A DNA stretch of 64,000 nucleotides from CBDCTM01 sp965222005. GTDB lineage: Bacteria > Bacteroidota > Bacteroidia > Chitinophagales > Saprospiraceae. Below, in pieces: positions 53,829 through 60,745 of this stretch; the stretch's first letter is position 1, and every line of letters starts with the position of its first letter. The notes under the pieces are model-generated. The model was given only the letters and a program-made list of their open reading frames with translations. It had not been told where the DNA came from and did no database searches. Made by a program: the position numbers and the translations under genes. The DNA lies in NCBI GenBank assembly GCA_965222005.1, contig OZ244935.1:4588001-4652000 (forward strand), read 5' to 3'.

Positions 53829-55619
53829 ATGACCATGAAAAAAAGCTACACGACCCTTCTCGGCTGTCTGCTCTTTGCTTTAAGCTCCTTTGCCCAGCCT
53901 GCTCCCGATTTTACCATTACCGGCACCGATGGCCAGCAGCATCAGCTCTATGCCGACTATCTCAACCAGGGCATGACCGTAGTGCTCAAGGTCATGTTTG
54001 TAGCCTGCCCGTCCTGCAATGACATCGCTCCCAGCACGGAGGTGCTGTATCAGGATTGGGGCGGCGGCAATAATGATGTGGAATTTTTTAGCCTCAGCGA
54101 TAAGTCCTACGATTCCAATGCCGATGTGCTGGGCTACGAACAAATGCACGGCCTAACCTATCCCGGTGCAGGTGCCGATGGTGGTAGCCTGACGGCCGTT
54201 GCGCCTTACAAGAATGGCACCTATGGGCCCTTCTTCGGTACGCCTACCTTTGTGGTCATCGCCCCCGATGGCACCGTCAACTTCGACGTGGTGGGTGCCG
54301 GCATCCCGGGTACTATCAACGCATTGGATGCCGCTATTGAGGCTACTGGTGCTGTGCGGCCCGGTTCGCAGGTCTTTTACAGTGTGAGTGGGCGCGTGCA
54401 CAATGAAAACGACCAGAACATTAGCAATGTGGAAGTGGCGCTCAATGATATGAGTACCCCGGTGGTTACCGGTACTGATGGTGAATTCAGCTTTGGCGAT
54501 GTAGCAGCCAGCACCCTGGTCAATCTGGAGCCTGCCAAAAACATCAACCCGCTCAATGGAATTACTGCTTTTGATTTGGTGACGATGCAAAAGCATATCC
54601 TTCGCATTCAATCAATCCCGTCGCCCTACAGGATCATAGCTGCCGATGTCAACAAATCAAAGACCATCTCTTCCTTTGACATCGTGCTGCTACGCAAGCT
54701 CATACTTTATATCGACACCGAGTTTTCTGGCAATACCTCCTGGCGTTTCATTCCCGATAGCTTCACATTCCCGAATCCGCAAAATCCTTTTCAGACCAAT
54801 TTTCCTGAATCGATCGACATCGGGCCACTCGGACAGAACATCAGCGGCGCCAATTTTACCGGCCTCAAAGTGGGCGATGTTAGTGGTAACGCCAATCCCA
54901 ACATGCTACTCCAATCAGAAGGCAGATCGCTGGGTGAGCTAACATTTGCTGTGGAAGACCAGCAGTTTAAAAGGGATGAGCTAATTGAAGTGCCCTTTAT
55001 GGCCAAAGACTTCCACGATGTCATTGCCTTTCAGTTTACACTCGACTTTGATACCGATTTGCTCAATTTCGCGGGAATTCAAGCCCATCAAGCTACTTCC
55101 AAAATCCAAATGGATGAAGGGCATTTTGGCCTGAGCCATCTCTCCGAAGGCATGCTTACCGCCTGCTGGAATGATATCGAGGGTATCAGCCTGACTAATG
55201 ATGAGGTGTTATTCACCCTTCGCTTTCGCGCCAAGCAGACCAGCCAGCTGGCGGAGGCACTAAGCATCCAGTCCAGCCTGACAGCTGCCGAGGCTTTTGA
55301 CCCACAAGGCAACAGCTATCAGCTACAGCTTGCCTTTCGACCAACCAACATAAAGGTTTTCTCTGTTTTACAATTATCGCCCAACCTGATAAGCCAGGAG
55401 GCTATTCTTAGCTTCGAGCTAAAAAATGAGGGCCCATTACAGATCGATATCCTTACCACTGATGGCCAGCTGATCGATTCGCAAACCAGCACCCGGTTAG
55501 CAGTGGGCCTGCATCAAAAAATATTGAATATGGAGCATCTGGCTAATGGTGCCTACCTGCTTCGTGTACGGCAGGGCAATGAACCCGTCAGGCTACTGCG
55601 CTTTGTGGTGGCGAGATAG
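53829..55619 (+). CDS. Secreted thioredoxin-like protein with dockerin/cohesin-like module and T9SS sorting tail
   Basis: 596 residues; a signal peptide ends at SSFAQP. Residues about 24-170 are a thioredoxin/AhpC-like domain (APDFTITGTDGQQHQLY) with FVACPSCN, giving a CxxC pair (CPSC) at the usual helix-1 place, and a cis-Pro-type FFGTPTF. From about 185 on there is a regulatory-like domain (YSVSGRVHNEND), two dockerin-type helices (GITAFDLVTMQKHILR and KTISSFDIVLLRKLIL) and a cohesin-like domain (FTLDFDTDLLNFAG). A C-terminal sorting domain (QKILNMEHLANGAYLLRV) closes the protein. The post-thioredoxin part parallels the tail of the BNR lipoprotein at 45329. Likely a surface or secreted redox protein. 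Confidence 0.88.
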   Translation: MTMKKSYTTLLGCLLFALSSFAQPAPDFTITGTDGQQHQLYADYLNQGMTVVLKVMFVACPSCNDIAPSTEVLYQDWGGGNNDVEFFSLSDKSYDSNADVLGYEQMHGLTYPGAGADGGSLTAVAPYKNGTYGPFFGTPTFVVIAPDGTVNFDVVGAGIPGTINALDAAIEATGAVRPGSQVFYSVSGRVHNENDQNISNVEVALNDMSTPVVTGTDGEFSFGDVAASTLVNLEPAKNINPLNGITAFDLVTMQKHILRIQSIPSPYRIIAADVNKSKTISSFDIVLLRKLILYIDTEFSGNTSWRFIPDSFTFPNPQNPFQTNFPESIDIGPLGQNISGANFTGLKVGDVSGNANPNMLLQSEGRSLGELTFAVEDQQFKRDELIEVPFMAKDFHDVIAFQFTLDFDTDLLNFAGIQAHQATSKIQMDEGHFGLSHLSEGMLTACWNDIEGISLTNDEVLFTLRFRAKQTSQLAEALSIQSSLTAAEAFDPQGNSYQLQLAFRPTNIKVFSVLQLSPNLISQEAILSFELKNEGPLQIDILTTDGQLIDSQTSTRLAVGLHQKILNMEHLANGAYLLRVRQGNEPVRLLRFVVAR

Positions 55620-56061
55620 CTGTTAAGCGGAGGTAAAGGCTAAGAGCGGGTTTGGAATTTACCCTTCGGTGCATTAGTGCAAAATTTAATTCTGTACTTC
55701 ATTATTTTTCATCGCCATAGCGTTGGCTATGCCTCAAAAAAGGCTTCGCCCAAAATCAAATTTTACTACTACTGCTTCCAAAAGCAATTTCCAAAGTATA
55801 GGTGCTTTATCAAGGCCTTTCGGATGTATGCACAAGTGATTCAATATATTTGATCCAGCATTGATTGTGTGCAATAACTTGGCAAAGCGGGATAAACTTC
55901 AAGCCTGTAGGTTTTAACCGAGGAGTAGAGGTGGTTCTTACTGGTTCAACCGCTTTGGAAATGCACAAAACTTGCAGCTTGAAGGATAAAAAGAATTTGG
56001 AGGATTCCCTAAAAACAATGGATATTTGCATAGCAGAGCTTCTTTCACCAAAAGTGCAGCA
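55620..56061. other. Intergenic region with a repeat element and a possible promoter
   Basis: The left part is the MITE-like element at 55650-55795. The remainder has one short open frame with no similarity I recognise. TTTG followed after 21 bp by GATATTTG (about 56021-56028, one mismatch from TAnnTTTG) may be the promoter of the following gene, giving a leader of roughly 25 bases. Confidence 0.4.
55650..55795. repeat. 146-bp MITE-like element related to the one at 45056
   Basis: The left end matches 45056 exactly for its first 20 bases (beginning GTTTGGAATTTACCC), and the 49-base block starting at 55646 matches 45052-45100 with two differences. The right end read on the other strand begins TTTGGAAATTGC, agreeing with the left end at 13 of 19 positions. 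The interior (TACTTCATTATTTTT ... CTCAAAAAAGGC) resembles the core of the 161-bp repeat, so it looks like a hybrid or internally deleted member. Confidence 0.6.
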
Positions 56062-57264
56062 ATGAGCTACGAAAAATACCGGTCAAGGTATTTCAATCAA
56101 TACCCGGCCATTGAGGACCTGGCACACAAAGCAAAAAAGCGGATCCCGCACATTGCATGGGAATATCTGGAATCCGGCACAGGAATAGAAAGCCTGATTG
56201 ATAAAAACAAAGCTGCCTTTCAAAAAATCACCTTTTCGCCCCGGGTTTGCAAGGGCATTTTGAAACCGCAACTTGAAACCCGGCTGTTCGGGCAAAAATA
56301 TGCTGCGCCTTTTGGTATAGCACCTGTAGGCCTGACGGGATTGATGTGGCCCAACACAGAACAATATCTGGCAGCTACCGCCAGGCGATACCAAATACCT
56401 TTCACGCTCAGCACTGTAGCTACTGAAACGCCCGAATCAGTGGGTCCCACAGCAGGTAATATGGGATGGTTTCAGTTGTATCCGCCAAAGGAGAAGACAT
56501 TGCTCAAAGCATTGCTCGACAGAGCCAGGCAATCGGGCTTTCATACACTTTTGGTCACTGCTGATGTGCCTATGCCTGCTCGCAGAGAACGCACCAAAAG
56601 AGCGGGAATGCAAATGCCGCCGAAAATCACACCTGCCATGATTTGGCAATCTTTGACACATCCCGCCTGGACTATCCAAACCTTACAACACGGTTTGCCC
56701 AAACTCAGAACCATTGCAGCTTATGCCGAACAGAAAGACATGAAATTTGTGAGCGGATTTGTCGGCAACCGACTGGGAGGCACCCTGTCATGGGATTACT
56801 GCAAAGCGATACGGGAACAGTGGGTCGGCCCTGTGGTGTTGAAGGGCGTTTTACATCCTTCGGATGCTGAAAAAGCGGTAGCCATCGGCTTGGACGGCGT
56901 GGTAGTGTCCAATCACGGGGGGCGTCAGTTTGATGGGGCACCTGCTGCGATTGATGCCTTGCCGGCTATTGTTCAGTCTGTCGGTACAAAAACGAACATC
57001 CTGTTTGACAGTGGTGTGCGTACGGGATTGGACATTATGCGGGCCTTGTCGTTGGGGGCCGATTTTGTGCTGCTGGGCAGGGCTTTTGTATATGGGGTTG
57101 CGGCACTTGGCCGGTATGGAGGTGACCACGTAGTGGAAATATTGATGGATGATTTGCAAAACAATATGGTGCAATTGGGTGTGGAAAAGCTCAATAGTTT
57201 AGTACGTGCATCAACAAAGATTCCTCGTAATTTCCCCCATGAAGATCGACCAGTAGCCCCCTGA
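56062..57264 (+). CDS. FMN-dependent alpha-hydroxy-acid oxidase/dehydrogenase (lactate oxidase-like)
   Basis: 400 residues from the ATG at 56062 (the frame opens earlier at a TTG). The family signature SNHGGRQFDGAPAAIDALP with the catalytic histidine is present. FMN-binding stretches include LSTVATETPESVG, WFQLYPPKE, LVTADVPMPARRE and GADFVLLGRAFVYG. Members oxidise L-lactate, glycolate or mandelate to the 2-oxo acid using FMN. L-lactate is the commonest substrate in bacteria but cannot be fixed here. There is no signal peptide. Confidence 0.92.
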   Translation: MSYEKYRSRYFNQYPAIEDLAHKAKKRIPHIAWEYLESGTGIESLIDKNKAAFQKITFSPRVCKGILKPQLETRLFGQKYAAPFGIAPVGLTGLMWPNTEQYLAATARRYQIPFTLSTVATETPESVGPTAGNMGWFQLYPPKEKTLLKALLDRARQSGFHTLLVTADVPMPARRERTKRAGMQMPPKITPAMIWQSLTHPAWTIQTLQHGLPKLRTIAAYAEQKDMKFVSGFVGNRLGGTLSWDYCKAIREQWVGPVVLKGVLHPSDAEKAVAIGLDGVVVSNHGGRQFDGAPAAIDALPAIVQSVGTKTNILFDSGVRTGLDIMRALSLGADFVLLGRAFVYGVAALGRYGGDHVVEILMDDLQNNMVQLGVEKLNSLVRASTKIPRNFPHEDRPVAP

Positions 57265-57364
57265 GCGTAATACTGAGGCTTTGTCCAGGCTAACGATACG
57301 ATCTTTTATTTTTTGTCCTTTAAAAAATTGGCTTAGAGTTATCATAATGATCGGTTTTTGTTAT

Positions 57365-58246
57365 TTATTCTAGGCTGCTCTTTAAAAATTTGCTAATAAA
57401 ATATCGACCAGTAACATCTATTATATTAACTAAATATATCCCTTCATTTAAAGACGATATATCTAAATAATTTTCATTCCCTTGAAAGACCAACACACAT
57501 TGCCCAAATGTAGAATAAACCATTATTTCTTTGATTTCGATATCTTTGGGGATGGTTATCTTGATGAAATCAAAAGTGGGGTTGGGGGATATGTGAAAAA
57601 TATTGTCTCCTTCAGGCAAAAAATAACTACTACTAATATCTCCAACTAACTCCAAATCATCAACCCATAAAATCCCATCTCCTACACAACCATTTTGAGA
57701 AAATTGAGCTCCTGCTGAAAATGAGATGCCAACCGTATCTACATTGTGTTTGTCAATGGGAATTTCAAAGAAAGTATAGTTTGGTATTTCATTGATCTCT
57801 GTCCATATTGTACCCTCTTCCCACACACCATTTGTTATATTGTTAATACCTACTTCGCATTGACCTGTAGGTACTGGTTTTAAAAATTTTAGCCAAACTT
57901 TTAAGCTTTTCAGATACTCAAATTTTTGAACATCTATTGTGATACCTATGAAACCAGGACAATTTCCGCCCTCTATTGGCGGTATAACAAAAGGGCTGTT
58001 GGTTATTTTAATTGCGTATTTTCCTTTATATGCTGCAACCGAATCTTTCGTTACACTAATCATTTGCGTACCGTCAAGCGTATTAATATAATTAGTGGTA
58101 CTCCACCCCACTGGCTCCTCTATACCATCCCGGATCTCCCAGGCTTCAAAGCCGGCATTGGGAATCTGTAACTGCCCAGCCATTTCAATTGCATTGAAAA
58201 AAAGGAAGCATCCAAACAGTAGAAGCGATCTGCGAATATTTGGCAT
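57365..58246 (-). CDS. Secreted protein with T9SS type A sorting domain
   Basis: 293 residues. After a signal peptide (ending EMAGQ) the protein has NAGFEAWEIRDGIEEPVGW, the usual opening of the PCMD/carbohydrate-binding-like domain seen in small T9SS cargoes, and DGILWVDDLELVGD at its end (about 200). The C-terminal 75 residues, NIFHISPNPTFDFIKITIP to FISKFLKS, are the type A sorting domain. A surface or secreted protein, binding function inferred only. It lies downstream of the peptide genes on the same strand but 580 bp away. Confidence 0.85.
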   Translation of the reverse strand: MPNIRRSLLLFGCFLFFNAIEMAGQLQIPNAGFEAWEIRDGIEEPVGWSTTNYINTLDGTQMISVTKDSVAAYKGKYAIKITNSPFVIPPIEGGNCPGFIGITIDVQKFEYLKSLKVWLKFLKPVPTGQCEVGINNITNGVWEEGTIWTEINEIPNYTFFEIPIDKHNVDTVGISFSAGAQFSQNGCVGDGILWVDDLELVGDISSSYFLPEGDNIFHISPNPTFDFIKITIPKDIEIKEIMVYSTFGQCVLVFQGNENYLDISSLNEGIYLVNIIDVTGRYFISKFLKSSLE

Positions 58247-58825
58247 CTGTCCTGAATTTTAGTTTTAAAACTTTATTATTTTCTCAAATGTAATGAACAT
58301 TTTCAATATTTGCACGTTTCGAAAAACTGCTCCAGATAAAAAAATACGTTGGGCATTGAATAACAACACAAAGTTGGTATTTGTCTAAGCATCTGGTTAT
58401 CAGCACATTGTTGTATGCTGTTTGGTTATTGAATCGGGAAAAAACGGCTTTTGGATCTTATATAAGTGGCCGAGCAGAAATGACGCCTGGCTGACAAAAA
58501 AATAGCAGCGGCTAATTCTTACTTTAACAAAGGCATGGCTGGCACCTCATTGCCATTGGTAGCAACAGTGCGGTTGTAATTAATTTCTTTTAGCAGATTT
58601 GTGGGTAGCGACTTCGGTGTTTCTAATCCGGTATTTCGATTGCTTTTTCAAAAACCACAAAGCACCATGCCTAGGATTTGGCGCTTTGTGCGCGTTCCGA
58701 AACCTTCGTTTCGGCCCTCTAAAAAAGCATTCTCAAAAAATAATTACAGTAGTAAAAAATCCTTTCTGTACTTGTATCCGATGACCGACTACATTGCATC
58801 GGTCAAGCGTTTCATTACGGGTAGC
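58247..58825. other. Long intergenic region with two hairpins
   Basis: No gene is recognised. A perfect hairpin CCGAAAC-CTTC-GTTTCGG lies at 58697-58714, preceded by GCGC/GCGC around 58681-58693 and followed on the + strand by CCCTCTAAAAAA. A second, TGACCGA (58782-58788) with TCGGTCA (58799-58805), lies just past the last peptide stop. Open frames on the + strand across 58600-58975 run opposite the peptide genes and have no support. Confidence 0.4.
58782..58805 (-). terminator. Possible terminator of the peptide operon
   Basis: A seven-base stem TGACCGA/TCGGTCA with a ten-base loop begins 20 bases past the stop of the downstream peptide gene. The nearest T-run in the direction of transcription is about 20 bases further on (AAGGATTTTTTAC), so the call is weak. 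Confidence 0.3.
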
Positions 58826-58954
58826 TTAGTAGTCTTCAATCGGTGGGGGGCAGGAATTGCCGCCCTTCACATTTTTCAGTTTGAGCTGCTTGACGAGCTT
58901 TTCTTTGGAAAGCTTCTGCTCAGTCTGTTTCAAATTACGCTTTGCATTTTTCAT
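58826..58954 (-). CDS. Double-glycine leader peptide precursor, copy 1
   Basis: 42 residues from the ATG complementary to 58952-58954. The leader (1-32) is basic and helical, with the heptad-like KLSKEKLVKQLKLKNVKGG, ending in the Gly-Gly cleavage motif typical of peptides exported by protease-containing ABC transporters. The core after GG is NSCPPPIEDY: one cysteine, three prolines and an acidic C-terminus. The same core occurs in the neighbouring gene (59011-59136). The shape resembles the GG-type natural-product precursors of Bacteroidota, but no maturase or transporter is encoded in the window. A longer frame reaches back to a TTG and is not used. Confidence 0.75.
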   Translation of the reverse strand: MKNAKRNLKQTEQKLSKEKLVKQLKLKNVKGGNSCPPPIEDY

Positions 58955-59010
58955 GACGTAAGTTTTGAAGGTTAAAAAAATGCTTTGCTTGTATTCAATA
59001 GTTACAATGT

Positions 59011-59136
59011 TCAATAGTCTTCAATAGGCGGAGGACAGGAATTGCCACCTTTGATATTCTTCATTTTCAATTGATTGATCAATTGAGCTTTGGTTAGTTT
59101 TTTGGAAGCTTGACGAAGGGTTTTAATGGTTTTCAT
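59011..59136 (-). CDS. Double-glycine leader peptide precursor, copy 2
   Basis: 41 residues from the ATG complementary to 59134-59136, found by translating the strand; too short for a routine 60-residue cutoff. The leader carries KKLTKAQLINQLKMKNIKGG and the core is again NSCPPPIEDY, identical to copy 1, while the leader differs at about half of its positions. Conservation is thus concentrated at and after the GG site, as expected for a selected mature peptide. It is the first gene after a promoter at 59196-59226 and lies 56 bp upstream of copy 1, so both are probably on one transcript. Confidence 0.75.
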   Translation of the reverse strand: MKTIKTLRQASKKLTKAQLINQLKMKNIKGGNSCPPPIEDY

Positions 59137-59195
59137 CTCAAATTAAGTTTAGATGTGATGATGAATAAATGACTATTTCTAGCCTGATTACCTCC

Positions 59196-59226
59196 CAAAG
59201 GTAGGGGCCGGAAAAGTGATTTGCAA
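59196..59226 (-). promoter_or_regulatory. Promoter of the double-glycine peptide operon
   Basis: On the minus strand TTG (complement of 59224-59226) is followed after 20 bp by TACCTTTG (complement of 59196-59203), an exact match to TAnnTTTG at the usual spacing. The leader to the first ATG would be about 55 bases. This supports the view that the two tiny genes are expressed. Confidence 0.65.
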
Positions 59227-59433
59227 TTACAGTTTACAAGAATTTTGGATATATATATTTGTTAATACTCAATTGAATTTAATACGTAATTAATTGATTA
59301 TCATGTAATTACAGTTTTAAAATTACATTTTTTTTGGACATAAAGCATACCTCTCCTGCTTCTTCTACCTTACATTTTTTTGCTACCCCTTTGCGCTCAC
59401 ATTGGCCGGAGCAGCGATTTTTCCAAAAGTCGC

Positions 59434-59441
59434 TATATTTG
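59434..59441 (+). promoter_or_regulatory. Possible -7 element of the EAD11-like gene
   Basis: TATATTTG fits TAnnTTTG, 58 bp before the ATG at 59499. No TTG at the right distance upstream. Confidence 0.4.
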
Positions 59442-59498
59442 AGAGACAGAAATTTCACCAGTACATACTAATCGGAGCCATTCCAACGAACGCACCCC

Positions 59499-60578
59499 AT
59501 GGTTAAGACTATACCCGCATTAATCACTGAATTGAAAGCTACCCTTACCGATGGTCTCGATGCTTGTTTTGATAAGCTGGAACAATACCTATCGCCCCAA
59601 GCCAATGCCTACAATGACTTTTTGCATCTCAAAGCCATGTTTAAAAAAGCTCAAAAGGATAAATTACTCGGCCTCGATGACGATGCCGATACCGACATCA
59701 CCTTCAACCGGGTCCGCTCGGCGCTACTCAATCTCATCGATGAGCTGAAGGAGGAAGACATTGCCGCCAAAGAAATCATCAAAAAAGGACAGCTCCTCTA
59801 CCATATCCCCGCCGAGATGATGGTCAAGCAGGCTACCAAATGCCTGGTACGCCTGGCCGTGACAAAAGAATTGCTACTGCAGGATTTACAGCTCGACGAT
59901 CAGCCTGCCATCGAAGATATCCGCATCTCGAAGGTGATGAGCGTCGATTTGATCGATGTGTCCAACAATCAGTTCTTCAAGATCACCGCCATCAACTCTT
60001 CCGAGCAATATATTGAGGAAGAGGAATTTACCGAATGGAATTTTTACGTCACGCCGCTCCAAACGGGCAATTACCCCCTTTTGCTCAAAGTGACTACCGT
60101 ACAGATCATCAACCAGCGTGAAAGGAAAAAGGAGATCGTGCTTGAAAAGATGGTCAACATCCTCACTCAAGTCGTCTCCAATCCCGATGAAATACCCCAA
60201 AATCTGGAAAAATATGAATCAGCTCTGACGCTCACCGATTCTGCCGCAAAGCCTGCCGAAGCCGGCACACGACCAACAAACCCGAAATCTGCCACCAATA
60301 CCGGTACGTACACCAGCGCACCATCTGCCCCCTCTTTGCCGGATTCCGGCAGCGCACCTCGGAAGCTCCAAAGAAGTAAAGGCATCCTCCTTGTAATTGT
60401 TGCTTTTTTCCAAATACAGTGGGAAAAATTCCTGAAACGGATGCAACGACGCCTCAACCGCTTCATCACCTACATTATTGTTGTGATTGTGTTTGTCAAA
60501 TATGGTTTGAAAAAGGATTTAACCGAAATGCTGGGCAAGGCGTGGGATTGGTTGATGGAGCTCCTCGGAATTTTGTAA
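59499..60578 (+). CDS. Effector-associated-domain (EAD11-like) protein with a membrane tail
   Basis: 359 residues. Residues 1-88 are all-helical with FLHLKAMFKKAQKDKLLGL and FNRVRSALLNLIDEL, the pattern I associate with effector-associated domain 11 (EAD11), an adaptor domain of Bacteroidota conflict systems. Residues about 98-225 form a beta-rich region (LLYHIPAEMMVKQATKCLVRL, EWNFYVTPLQTGNYPLLLK). A domain of this look often follows EADs in caspase- or TIR-type proteins. A Pro/Ser/Thr linker (245-290) leads to two hydrophobic segments (295-307 and 323-337) and an amphipathic C-terminus. There is no protease, nuclease or TIR domain. It could be a membrane-acting effector or an adaptor whose partner is elsewhere. 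Family assignment is by eye. Confidence 0.65.
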   Translation: MVKTIPALITELKATLTDGLDACFDKLEQYLSPQANAYNDFLHLKAMFKKAQKDKLLGLDDDADTDITFNRVRSALLNLIDELKEEDIAAKEIIKKGQLLYHIPAEMMVKQATKCLVRLAVTKELLLQDLQLDDQPAIEDIRISKVMSVDLIDVSNNQFFKITAINSSEQYIEEEEFTEWNFYVTPLQTGNYPLLLKVTTVQIINQRERKKEIVLEKMVNILTQVVSNPDEIPQNLEKYESALTLTDSAAKPAEAGTRPTNPKSATNTGTYTSAPSAPSLPDSGSAPRKLQRSKGILLVIVAFFQIQWEKFLKRMQRRLNRFITYIIVVIVFVKYGLKKDLTEMLGKAWDWLMELLGIL

Positions 60579-60745
60579 GCCTGGCCCTTTGATCTGCTGC
60601 CAAAGAAATATCCCGCCCTGCCAAAATTTGGATTTTTCATCAATGTGTAGGCTGGTTGACTGATTTTTTGCCGTACCACCCTATTGCTTGCTTCAATTTT
60701 AGTAAATTACCATTCTAATAGCCTTTGATCACTCAAGCCACCATT

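Larger units (their letters stand above)
59137..59498. other. AT-rich divergent promoter region
   Basis: Contains the peptide promoter (listed), a direct repeat AATTACAGTTT (about 59225-59235 and 59306-59316), and TATATTTG at 59434-59441 facing the EAD11-like gene. No gene is seen. Confidence 0.45.

Noticed and set aside
55865..56065. 66-residue + ORF ending in an ATGA overlap with the FMN oxidase start
   Set aside because: Opens at TTG, has no recognised similarity, and its last part spans the likely promoter of the next gene.
57211..57345. 44-residue minus-strand ORF beginning MITLSQFFKG
   Set aside because: It overlaps the end of the alpha-hydroxy-acid oxidase gene, has no promoter or known domain, and such a length arises by chance.
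58601..58975. 124-residue + ORF across the peptide region
   Set aside because: Runs antisense to the double-glycine peptide gene and shows no protein-like composition or domain.
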